From assembly GCF_000255295.1 (NCBI RefSeq), contig NC_017030.1:3968001-4032000 (forward strand): a DNA stretch of 64,000 nucleotides. The letters run 5' to 3'. A model generated the notes under the pieces. That model was not told the DNA's origin and did no database searches. It saw only the letters and a list, made by a program, of their open reading frames with translations. Position numbers and translations under genes: made by a program. Each line of letters opens with the position of its first letter. Position 1 is the stretch's first letter. Shown here in pieces: positions 58,601 to 64,000 of the stretch. The stretch is from Corallococcus coralloides DSM 2259 (GTDB lineage Bacteria > Myxococcota > Myxococcia > Myxococcales > Myxococcaceae).

Positions 58601-60266
58601 CCACCTCTTCGCGTGCGCGGGCCTGTCCACCGCGGGCGAGCCCGGACTGGGCCAGGCGGTGGCCTCCTTCGTGGGCTCTGGCGAGCTGGTGGTGAAGGGC
58701 AACGTCTTCCTGGAGAGCGGCAACACGCTGTCGCAGGCGGTGCTCCACGAGGTGGCCATCGACTGGCGAGGCGAGACGGTGGTGCGCGGCAACACCGTGC
58801 GCCACACGGGAGGCGGAGGCGGAGGCGCGGGCGTCCTCGTCGTCACCGACACGCTGCCCCCGGACCTGGTGGCGAAGCTGTCGCGCGTGCCCTTCCTCGC
58901 CACGGATCCGGTGCCCAAGCCGAGCACGGACGGCCGCGGGGTCCTCGGCAAGCCCGCGCCGTCCGCCGTGGCCACGCTGGCCTCGGTGCCTCGCGTGGAG
59001 GACCTGGTGCAGCTGGGCTCGCTGAAGCAGAAGTTCGCCACGGGGCCGGTGCTCAACCGCGCGCTCACGGTGCCGGCCGTGGACTTCGCGCCCACGCTGA
59101 GCGCCAGCGCGGCGGCCTCGCGCTACCTCACGGCGACGACGGCGCTGGTGCAGCCCGCGCTGGTGGACTTCCTCGTCAGGCCCCTCCCCATCCTCCCGCG
59201 CCCGCTGGTGAAGGCGAAGCGGGGCGTGCAGGTGGAGGGCAACGACATCACCGCGCGAGGCCCGGCGCTGCTCCTCCTGGGCAACGGCGGCGCGGTCATC
59301 TCCGCGGCCGTGTCCGGCAACGAGCTGCGCAGCGAGGGCGGCGTGGGCGCGGTGTACCTGCGCCGCGCGGACTCCACCGTCTTCAGCGGCAACCGGTGCC
59401 AGTGCCTGGACGCGGTGAACGTCGTCGTCCTGCGCGTGGAGCGGGCGCCGGTGACGTTCACCGGCAACGTGGTGCTGGGCGCGGAGACGGTGACGCCGCC
59501 TCCGCCGGTGGTGCGTCCCCAGTGGCTGATGCCCTCGGACAAGCTGACGCTCCAGATTCCCGTGGGCGGAGGCTCCACCCTGGGCGTGCCCCTGGACCAG
59601 GAGCTGCTCCTGGGCGGCCTCCAGCGCCGCCGCGACGTGGCGAGCGACGCCTTCTCCACGCTGCTCGCGGAGCTCGTCTTCCAGCCGACGCCCCTCCCGC
59701 CCCAGGCCGGGCCGGAGTTCCCCTTCAAGCCCGTGCTGGACCTCCCCACCATGCAGGACGTCCGCTCGAAGCTGCCCGCGAGCATGGACGTGAACATGGC
59801 GGCCCGGACGCTCTACGGCATCGCGGTGACGAAGGACGACTCGCCCACGAGCGCGCTGCGGGACCTGGTGGACCGCGTCGCGATGCACGCGGAGAAGCCC
59901 GAGGACGTGCAGGGCCAGGTGCGCTCCGTGCTGGCCGCGGCGGAGGGCGACCCGAAGAAGGCCCTCCAGCTGGTGGACAAGAGCGTGCTCGGCATCGACT
60001 CGGCGGCGTCCACCGTGAAGGAGAGCATCCTCAACGTCTCCGTGCTGCACGAGGTGCTCGCGGACTCGTTCTACACGGGCGGCGCCACCGGCCCCGTCCC
60101 GGTGCAGGACGCGGGCATCCGGCCGCTCCCTCCGGAGCCGCTGCCGGATCCGTATGCCCACTCCGTCATCATCCTGGGCGGCTCGCGCGTGGCGGCCGTC
60201 GGCAACGCGACCACCTCCGGCGTGCACGTCCAGGAAGCCGACGCCGTGGTGGAGCTCAACCCGTAG
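52653..60266 (+). CDS. Giant DUF6519/parallel beta-helix protein
   Basis: A protein of 2537 residues, ATGA overlap with the preceding gene. Residues 1 to about 560 match DUF6519, known from CIS loci (SRFDEARRFSGVYQQMGRMS, DADWNEEV, HHFFFLDCWEQTTTQYDDAF, LHFRVEFFRGGAQPVVLWSR). Then come many pectate-lyase-like beta-helix rungs (GIHVADGRLAGVEVRGNRIQ; VRVRGN/VEGNEV-type repeats) at about 620-1290. A long alpha-helical section without rungs (about 1300-1900) follows, then more rungs to the end (VQVEGNDITARGPALLLLGN). No transmembrane or signal sequence. Shape and place suggest a very long fibre, collar or tape-like structural protein. It is the largest gene of the locus, and a strong candidate for particle-specific biology. 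Confidence 0.82.
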   Translation: MTVKAYTSRSRFDEARRFSGVYQQMGRMSLDADWNEEVRLRTVDARRRSADVAEGSPDDGFRIVDTYLVDPIRNVLGWTGQGLPADDERIIPRELRLDRYDTETLPFVVRSRGHIALRRTLPEPLDLTAVPRSDGTTFTAAALVMSLRFERPPTDDEFIDLRVVVADTEGNEAVLSAGLGQRPTGWNDVRFPVAAFASVDPTKLRSWGVLGLPPVARTWVAALRVEDAALGADIIIRGGDGTLPGAGRMLLDGVRIFLEQDLRYSAQPDLPEASPLAALPTDGSRHHFFFLDCWEQTTTQYDDAFLEEPALDGQDTTVRLRLVTQVRALQGLADTDAEVLPTPTSGARLTTNIPKGALPDRFPPEPLDPCRDRCLSTENASTGEGYTGTDNLHFRVEFFRGGAQPVVLWSRDNGSTVLPLTAAAAADAMTLQVSPASAAKLRAGDLVVIEDRVTRLQPEGPSLPVLRRLRGVQADTGKLELADASDVLTTDPVPLPVGGTLGRAFSPEQGAVVRRWDGGDLLVPNVRYRFDDGITLAFANTEGRATEYWSFTVRVRAADGAARGEVEQLTDAPVHGPVHHCVPLARVTGGATRTFEDLRPRYLPLAQVRDRLVELSERVIGPGVFTVVVGDGVRSFGDVDQDLLEGITGDEALQAAVDSLGGQGGSIFVRAGRYKLEHPVLLRNLSSVHLLGDGEATELRTQGSGGAFFVDRCGLEGDLRIEDFKLVEAPFEDVVIGGGLQPVVKAVKTSVAMTNGQRFVPLVEVDDDRVLEEDDVKHPSAEADFVDVVVDRIKAIVPGQGRAAGSVVATLVQLRKLQRQHPGQPLEEVPEAKPLLDALATLPHGVVTLADSSGVTLRRCHIQANQAGPEATGVLVTGTCARIVIDENRVGAATGIAVAPYAPYLAERFLASFPRAGLFIDALAITNNRLQPLGDATTGIHVADGRLAGVEVRGNRIQDFHVGILVQDLAEGGLAGPVDRVVVAENQVLGSAAVGIQVAGDGVDIVGNEIRNAVSDGLFQVGIQLAGQALRVRESWISLPAVPAASVLGVVAGIVVGDGLDDGASNGRPAADVEVLDNRIEGDGESTPGFGILLGGPQPVFDVRIRGNVVRALGDSAVRTWGTGGAVGRLRVEDNRFEQVALADVPSQEDNTLALSRLDPGLEAVLSADAKARPRPLVEALLANATTRVRAPLDAALRWLERLTLRGAVVLAGVDEAQVRGNRLLQVGRTAAYGAPGLPDAEVRAAGIAVVSGSGITVEGNEVDGVHAPVTTTQPPPETGPVKLPPIAVVLQQLSVTSTTVRPERADVHGALVGMYATVLRYTGANVDGRQKIGRGLYGPLDTLVVELEDLGTVPDSVLNALVTDVADLRTAQGFNDHTQTSHAVRSSLARASSFTAPDPLSQEAWDMVAQFDLATVSGKDAVAKTADRIKGAFDSLVQGLPSDTQEFLLKALARVQGGPGDLASLVMLAGALSQVALLREAQAQRARQPVIGQAVGPKKTIIGTFAQAALQQLPLQPGTRGAKANTDVLVQLRLSKDALTDQLQELHPALASQVEADYRDVERTGGQLQPVVDRMRATLKQVLDFTTGVLPTSDVTPEDGERVAAQGLTATIGLYATNLDRQAAGLVAESDDTVEKQLRAFGTAVGQLGELVSGDAELSALSLQAHQAVLNAIAQPQNRMEQVAIARGLLDRIRVQTLDVLPVPTPLPPVPVQTEPLERWVSALGALVLAVRGMAPGPVLNGSLQLYLSQYDRVLDIVGIQGKLRTLALQRVNDAITALTSGNGGVPARQALHLLVDEPATTAAEAVVKSTAVTAELDAAAVLLRAAEQALDPAEDDASRIARLQEYLRQRADKVSASLVAVVTGMQELDAILDLLRKSLEQLARGEAPDPGDLVDPVFDTFPSPADGLFVSGVQGRVRLADNTVRDTVTGITALGAAGHLLTEAPTEPGSLLDVDGNRLEGCAVAGLRLRPDLSVTVVSDNHLFACAGLSTAGEPGLGQAVASFVGSGELVVKGNVFLESGNTLSQAVLHEVAIDWRGETVVRGNTVRHTGGGGGGAGVLVVTDTLPPDLVAKLSRVPFLATDPVPKPSTDGRGVLGKPAPSAVATLASVPRVEDLVQLGSLKQKFATGPVLNRALTVPAVDFAPTLSASAAASRYLTATTALVQPALVDFLVRPLPILPRPLVKAKRGVQVEGNDITARGPALLLLGNGGAVISAAVSGNELRSEGGVGAVYLRRADSTVFSGNRCQCLDAVNVVVLRVERAPVTFTGNVVLGAETVTPPPPVVRPQWLMPSDKLTLQIPVGGGSTLGVPLDQELLLGGLQRRRDVASDAFSTLLAELVFQPTPLPPQAGPEFPFKPVLDLPTMQDVRSKLPASMDVNMAARTLYGIAVTKDDSPTSALRDLVDRVAMHAEKPEDVQGQVRSVLAAAEGDPKKALQLVDKSVLGIDSAASTVKESILNVSVLHEVLADSFYTGGATGPVPVQDAGIRPLPPEPLPDPYAHSVIILGGSRVAAVGNATTSGVHVQEADAVVELNP

Positions 60267-60297
60267 CGCTGGAAGTCCCTTTCACAAGGACACCCCC

Positions 60298-60639
60298 ATG
60301 CCAGACCCCTTCGCCCTCAGTGGCCGCGTCGCCCTCCAGCGCACCTCGCTGCCCGAAGTCACCCTCTCCGCCACGCCGGACGCGCCCGACGCGAAGGCCG
60401 CGGCGCTGGAGAACCTGGCCGGCACGCGCGCGAAGCTGGACCTGGACACCTCCGTGCTCAGGGCGCTGGACGTGCGCATCTCCCGCCTGCCGCCGGTGCC
60501 CACGGTGCCCGTGACGCTCCAGGACCTGGTGCGCACGGCGCGCCGCAAGCTCGCCTCCGAGCGTCAGCGCGAGGTGGGCGTCTGGGTGGACACGCGCGTG
60601 AAGCTGGCCACGCGGCTGGTTCAGAAGCTGGAGGAGTGA
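60298..60639 (+). CDS. Small unknown protein of the injection locus
   Basis: A protein of 113 residues; ATG 60298 with AAGGA upstream. A short beta-prone N-terminus (ALQRTSLPEVTLSATPDA) leads to a helical C-terminus rich in Arg/Lys (LVRTARRKLASERQREVGVW, TRLVQKLEE). No family recognised. It is the first of three closely packed genes before the spike and may be an assembly factor for the fibre encoded upstream. Confidence 0.65.
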   Translation: MPDPFALSGRVALQRTSLPEVTLSATPDAPDAKAAALENLAGTRAKLDLDTSVLRALDVRISRLPPVPTVPVTLQDLVRTARRKLASERQREVGVWVDTRVKLATRLVQKLEE

Positions 60640-60848
60640 TGCGCAAGCTGCTCGAAGCCAGCATGGGGCAGCGCTGCTACCTCTTCACCACGCTGGGCCA
60701 GGTGTACGTGGGCCTGGTGGTGGAGCTCATCGACGACGTCGTCCACCTCACCGGGCCGGATGGCGCCACACCCGTCTACATCAACCTGTCGGACGTCTCC
60801 GGCGTGCGCCAGTACGACGAGGACGACGACCTGCGGAGCGCGCGATGA
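60639..60848 (+). CDS. Small Sm-like beta-barrel protein
   Basis: A protein of 69 residues from ATG 60639 (GTG 60636, overlapping the previous stop, is an alternative; GGAGG at 60630-60634). LFTTLGQVYVGLVVELIDDV and VHLTGPDGATPVYINLSDVSGV look like a five-strand SH3/Sm-like barrel. The acidic end is DEDDD. The stop overlaps the spike ATG by 4 bases (ATGA), so it is probably made in step with the spike; a minor hub protein or a chaperone is plausible. Fold assignment is inference from strand pattern only. Confidence 0.65.
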   Translation: MRKLLEASMGQRCYLFTTLGQVYVGLVVELIDDVVHLTGPDGATPVYINLSDVSGVRQYDEDDDLRSAR

Positions 60849-62032
60849 TTGAACAACTGCTGCAGCAGCTCATCGAACGCACGGAGAGCCGCTACTTCGG
60901 CAAGTACCGGGGCTACGTGACGAACGTCTCGGATCCCCTCAACCTGGGGCGCATCCAGTGCGTGGTGCCGCGCCTGATGGGGGACGTGGCCACGGGCTGG
61001 GCCATGCCGTGCACGCCGTACGCGGGGCCGGACCAGGGCCTCTTCGTGGTGCCGGACGTGGGCGCGGGCGTCTGGGTGGAGTTCGAGGGCGGAGACCTGT
61101 CCCAGCCCATCTGGAGCGGCATGTGGTGGGGGCAGCCCGCGCTCGCGGACCTGGGCCAGCCGGACTCCACCGCGCGCGTGGCCCCGGACGTCAGTGAGAT
61201 TCCCAAGCACGACTACCCGCCCCAGTCCGCGGTGCCGGGCGTGCGCATGCTCAAGTCCGCCACGGGCCACTACATCGTCCTGGACGACCGGCCGGAGACC
61301 GCGCGCGTGGAGATCCACGACCGGCAGGGCAACCGCGTCATCCTGTCCGCGGAAGGCCTGGACCGGCTCATCAGCAACGAGCGCACGGTGAACGAGGGCA
61401 ACCGCTCCGCGGAGGTGGACGGCGACGACCGGCTGGAGGTCGCGGGCAAGCAGGACGAGACGGTGGACGGCAGCCACACCCGCGCCGTGGGCGGAGACGT
61501 GTCGCTGCACGTGACGGGGTCGCTGACGGAGACCGTGGACGTGGCTGGGTACTCGCGCGTGGTGGGCGGCACCGGCCTGAAGGAGACGGTGGGCGGCCCG
61601 CGCGAGGATCGCATCCAGGGCAGCCACAAGCGCATCGTGTCCGGCGCATCGCAGGAGTCGGCGGTGGGCGGCTACGGCGTCACGTCCGGTGGCAACTTGA
61701 ACCTCGCCGCCGGCAAGGCGGTGAAGGTGGCCGCGGCGATGCCGGACATGCCGGGCCCGTCGCTCAACGCCATCTCCATCGACGCGCTGGCGGGCAACGT
61801 GTCCATCAACTCGATGCTGGGTGTGTGCCAGGTGGGCGGCCTCTCCGCCATCTCGCCCATGGTGCTGGGCGACGGGCTGGCCATCCACTTCACGATGCTG
61901 GCGCAGATCCTCAAGGCGGTGAACCCGCTGACGGTGGCCGCGTACGGGCCGCTGCTGGATGTCTGGGCGGCGATGACGCCGCTGCTGGACTGGTCCTACT
62001 TCGGCTTCGTCAAGCGCATGCCGGTGGGGTGA
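60845..62032 (+). CDS. Spike protein (gpV/gp5 OB-fold with beta-prism repeats)
   Basis: A protein of 395 residues. Residues 15-110 are the baseplate-assembly gpV/gp5 OB-fold (YRGYVTNVSDPLNLGRIQCV, FVVPDVGAGVWVEFEGGDLS, PIWSGMWWG). Residues about 140-300 contain VgrG/gp5-like short repeats (VEIHDRQGNRVILSA, VDGDDRLEVAGKQDETVDG, HTRAVGGDVSLHVTGSLTET) that build the triangular needle. The C-terminal 90 residues are unlike a PAAR-binding tip and include a hydrophobic stretch (IHFTMLAQILKAVNPLTVAAYG). It forms the membrane-puncturing tip on top of the gp27-like hub encoded at 40365-41552. Confidence 0.88.
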   Translation: MIEQLLQQLIERTESRYFGKYRGYVTNVSDPLNLGRIQCVVPRLMGDVATGWAMPCTPYAGPDQGLFVVPDVGAGVWVEFEGGDLSQPIWSGMWWGQPALADLGQPDSTARVAPDVSEIPKHDYPPQSAVPGVRMLKSATGHYIVLDDRPETARVEIHDRQGNRVILSAEGLDRLISNERTVNEGNRSAEVDGDDRLEVAGKQDETVDGSHTRAVGGDVSLHVTGSLTETVDVAGYSRVVGGTGLKETVGGPREDRIQGSHKRIVSGASQESAVGGYGVTSGGNLNLAAGKAVKVAAAMPDMPGPSLNAISIDALAGNVSINSMLGVCQVGGLSAISPMVLGDGLAIHFTMLAQILKAVNPLTVAAYGPLLDVWAAMTPLLDWSYFGFVKRMPVG

Positions 62033-62036
62033 CGCG

Positions 62037-62231
62037 ATGAAGGAGCCCGGCTGGAAGCCACTGGAGGCATCGGTCCTGCGCGAGCGGCTGGAGCAGGTGA
62101 AGGCCCTGCTGCTCCAGGCGGCGGCGGTGGGCGTGGCCCAGGACGCCGAGCGGCTGGAGAAGCTGATGGAGCTGGAACAACGCACCCGGGAGGACGCGCG
62201 TGGCCGAGTTCAACGACGCCGCTATCGCTGA
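62037..62231 (+). CDS. Small helical protein of the injection locus
   Basis: A protein of 64 residues beginning 4 bases after the spike stop. Predicted coiled helix (VLRERLEQVKALLLQAAAVGVAQDAERLEKLMELEQRTRED) with a basic tail. No family recognised. It overlaps the next gene by 32 bases in another frame. Could be an adaptor or chaperone for the downstream protein. Confidence 0.55.
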   Translation: MKEPGWKPLEASVLRERLEQVKALLLQAAAVGVAQDAERLEKLMELEQRTREDARGRVQRRRYR

Positions 62232-63810
62232 GCTCCACGGCGCGCTGGAGGCCTGCTGCGAGGATCTGGCGAAGGCGCTGGAGGAGGCGGAAGGCACGGA
62301 CGCCACGGGCGCTGACGCCGGGGGAGGGCCCGCGTGGCGGCCGCTGCTGATTGGCGTGCCGCCGGGGCTGGAGCAGCTGGTGGGCATCGTCAAGCCGCCG
62401 CTGAAGATCATCATCGCGGTGCTCCAGTTCGTGCAGGCGCTGCTCCAGGCGCTGGCGGCCATCCTCCTGGGGCTGCCGGATCCGTTCCGGGCGCTCATCC
62501 TCGCGGCGTACGAGCTGCTCAAGGACATCATCAACGACCTGCTCAACGCGGGCGCGTACCTCTACGCGGACGCGCCGGGCATCGGGCCCACGGAGACGAA
62601 CCTGGCGGAGACGGGCTTCATCCCGAACATCCCCAAGGACTTCAAGGCGGGCTTCGCGCTGGAGCGCCCACCGGTGACGCCGGACGGCTTCGCGCGCTGG
62701 GCGGGGCGGTTCGTCGCGTCCTTCGATGATCCGGGGGACGACTCGCGCCCGACGGTGACGGATGGCGCGCCGGTGCAGGCGGTGTTCATCGTGATGGCGG
62801 CGCCGTCACTGGATGCGCTCCGGCAGGCGCTGTACCTGCTGGGCAAGCTGCTCAACATCAGCGCGTTCAAGAAGGCGTTCGAGAAGTACCCCAAGGGCGC
62901 GTTGGATCCGCGCCGCAGCCGGGCGCGGGGCCGGTCGGTGAAGCCGGACTGGAAGTCCGCGCGCATGCGCGACCTGTTCCCGGACCTGGAGAAGCTGCTC
63001 ATCCTCCCGGAGGCGCTCAGGGCGCTGCTCCTGTCGGTGGACAACCTGGCCACGCTCCTGCGGAACCTTGCCGCCGCGATGCAGGACAAGGTGCAGGTGT
63101 TGATGAAGCTGGCGCAGGCGGTGCAGGCCATCATCGACCTGCTGAACGCGCTCAAGTCCGCGGGCATGTACGCGCTGCCGGTGTCCACGACAGGCGGCGT
63201 GGCGGGGCTGAAGCAGGCCTTCCTCACGGCGGCGGACCGGCCGCCGGGCGGCTACGTGGGAGGCGTCTGCCTGCTGGCGGCGGGGCCCAACCTGGCGAAG
63301 GCCGCGATGCTCTGGGAGCTGCTGGGCCTGTCCGCCGCGATGGACCTGGCGTCGGGTGAGCTCACGCTCCAGGACGTGAAGAAGGCGCTGGTGGAGAGCG
63401 AGGCGGGCCAGCTTCTGGAGGCGAGCACGGACGAGGTGAAGGACGCCTGGGGCAACCTGAAGACGACGGCACAGAAGCAGGCGGACAAGTTCGTGAACGC
63501 GGTGGAGAAGGCACCCGAGCGGTTCGTGAAGGCGGTGGGGCGCACGCCGGAGGAACTGAAGGCCGCCGCCGAGCGGAGCCGCTCCACGCTGGTGGAGGTG
63601 CTGGACCAGTCGAAGGAGCACGTGGAGGAGCAGAAGGAGATCCTGGAGGGCATGCTGTCCACGAAGCACTCCCAGCGCCGGGGAGGGCGTTCGCTGGCGA
63701 TTGGCTTCGGAGGTCCCGGCGCGTCCGAGCGCCCGCCGAGCCCGCAGCCCCCCGCGGCTGACACGTCCACGCCGCCACCGGGCACGCCGAAGAAGGGAAG
63801 CGGCCCGTGA
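62200..63810 (+). CDS. Unknown 536-residue protein, candidate payload or tape-like component
   Basis: A GTG start with GGGAGG 6-7 bases upstream. The protein has a hydrophobic helical segment (about 55-125, PPLKIIIAVLQFVQALLQAL, AILLGLPDPFRALILAAY), a middle domain (TPDGFARWAGRFVASFDDPG, FIVMAAPSLDALRQALYLL), long amphipathic helices (LIRNLA-type; AMQDKVQVLMKLAQAVQAII) and a coiled, Gln/Glu-rich C-terminus (about 440-490), ending in a Pro-rich tail. No catalytic motif is visible. The location after the spike is where effectors or late assembly genes lie in eCIS loci, and hydrophobic helices could form a pore after injection (inference). A tape-measure role is the alternative. Confidence 0.65.
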   Translation: MAEFNDAAIAELHGALEACCEDLAKALEEAEGTDATGADAGGGPAWRPLLIGVPPGLEQLVGIVKPPLKIIIAVLQFVQALLQALAAILLGLPDPFRALILAAYELLKDIINDLLNAGAYLYADAPGIGPTETNLAETGFIPNIPKDFKAGFALERPPVTPDGFARWAGRFVASFDDPGDDSRPTVTDGAPVQAVFIVMAAPSLDALRQALYLLGKLLNISAFKKAFEKYPKGALDPRRSRARGRSVKPDWKSARMRDLFPDLEKLLILPEALRALLLSVDNLATLLRNLAAAMQDKVQVLMKLAQAVQAIIDLLNALKSAGMYALPVSTTGGVAGLKQAFLTAADRPPGGYVGGVCLLAAGPNLAKAAMLWELLGLSAAMDLASGELTLQDVKKALVESEAGQLLEASTDEVKDAWGNLKTTAQKQADKFVNAVEKAPERFVKAVGRTPEELKAAAERSRSTLVEVLDQSKEHVEEQKEILEGMLSTKHSQRRGGRSLAIGFGGPGASERPPSPQPPAADTSTPPPGTPKKGSGP

Positions 63811-64000
63811 GCGCGGTGACACGCCTGAGCATGGAGCTGGACGGCTGGCAGGCGGCCTGGAAGCAGCTGGAGGCGTTCCTGGACCGCATGGACGGCGTGG
63901 CGGATCAGGACGCGCCGCACGTCCAGACGGTGTGCGCGCTGTTGCCCGTGTTCAACGTCATCGAGCGGGCCCGCCGTCGCGCGGTGGGCATCGCGCTGGC
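63807..64000 (+). CDS. Partial gene, unknown (continues beyond window)
   Basis: GTG 63807 overlaps the preceding stop (GTGA). The visible 64 residues are helical (MSAVTRLSMELDGWQAAWKQ; FLDRMDGVADQDAPHVQTVC; LPVFNVIERARRRA) with no recognised motif. It shows the operon continues past the right edge. Confidence 0.7.
   Translation, partial: MSAVTRLSMELDGWQAAWKQLEAFLDRMDGVADQDAPHVQTVCALLPVFNVIERARRRAVGIAL

Larger units (their letters stand above)
32866..64000 (+). other. Contractile phage-tail-like injection system locus (continues beyond window)
   Basis: About 20 consecutive plus-strand genes encode the parts of a contractile tail: sheath, two gp19-type tubes, CIS_tube/Afp7-like protein, LysM protein, gpD/gp27 hub, gp25, two baseplate-J proteins, gpI-like protein and gpV/gp5 spike. 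There are no capsid, portal, terminase, integrase or lysis genes, so this is a domesticated tail particle of the extracellular-CIS type rather than a prophage. Genes overlap by 1-4 bases almost throughout. The AAA+ ATPase typical of such loci, a PAAR tip and a cap are not visible, and may follow beyond 64 kb. Payloads are not identified with certainty. Confidence 0.9.

Noticed and set aside
52458-60227. Minus-strand open frame of 2589 codons opposite the giant DUF6519 gene
   Set aside because: It mirrors the opposite strand of a GC-rich gene, lacks any domain, and its composition (Arg/His/Gln/Val-rich) is typical of antisense shadow frames.
32866-64000. Complete prophage
   Set aside because: No capsid, portal, terminase, integrase, lysis genes or attachment sites seen; gene content is tail-only with CIS-specific parts.

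Overview
The window is GC-rich (roughly 70%) bacterial chromosome with strong G/C bias at codon third positions. It reads as a myxobacterium of the Corallococcus/Myxococcus type. Supporting this are an AgmX/PglI-type gliding-motility C-terminal domain at the left edge, a PocR-sensor sigma-54 activator, many small lipoproteins, a multi-PAS histidine kinase and a long Rhs protein. The genus is an inference; no rRNA or tRNA is present to confirm it.

Left part (1-20 kb): mostly housekeeping and small regulatory units. In order: the end of an AgmX-like protein; an outer-membrane barrel; an Asp/Glu racemase overlapping an AraC-type regulator; a secreted protein; TypA/BipA GTPase; an alpha/beta hydrolase translationally coupled to a sigma-54 activator; a His-rich zinc-type CDF exporter; then an unknown TIM-barrel-like protein, rsmD, coaD and an aspartate aminotransferase. 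These are followed by two related lipoproteins with carboxypeptidase-regulatory-like folds (one carrying RCC1 repeats), a Pro/Ala-rich exported protein and carB without carA.

Middle (20-32.6 kb): an accessory stretch. A 2037-residue Rhs/YD-repeat protein ends in a low-GC tip carrying an HELGH zinc-protease motif. It lies between two Cys-rich lipoproteins, the second translationally coupled and a candidate immunity protein. Next come a decayed histidine-kinase fragment, a rhomboid protease with a long cytosolic tail, the intact four-PAS histidine kinase from whose family the fragment derives, and a DUF1622 membrane protein.

Right part (32.9-64 kb, running off the end): one long co-directional operon for a contractile phage-tail-like injection particle. 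It encodes sheath, two tube proteins, a zinc-ribbon baseplate protein, a CIS-tube/Afp7-like protein, a separate LysM protein, a gp27/gpD-like hub, gp25, two gp6/baseplate-J proteins and a gpI/kelch/beta-helix protein. A giant DUF6519/beta-helix protein, a gp5/gpV-like spike and several unknown proteins follow. Most genes overlap by 1-4 bases (ATGA, GTGA), so they are probably translated as a coupled set. No AAA+ ATPase, terminal cap or PAAR tip is visible before the window ends.

The most unusual item is inside this operon: a 273-codon ORF (48197-49018), joined by ATGA overlaps to both neighbours. It is built from four exact-length 153-bp (51-codon) units, each carrying a near-perfect 25-bp palindrome. 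Other unusual features are a beta-helix fused to baseplate J, a hub and spike encoded 20 kb apart, and very large beta-helix proteins that may form an elaborate baseplate, collar or fibre.
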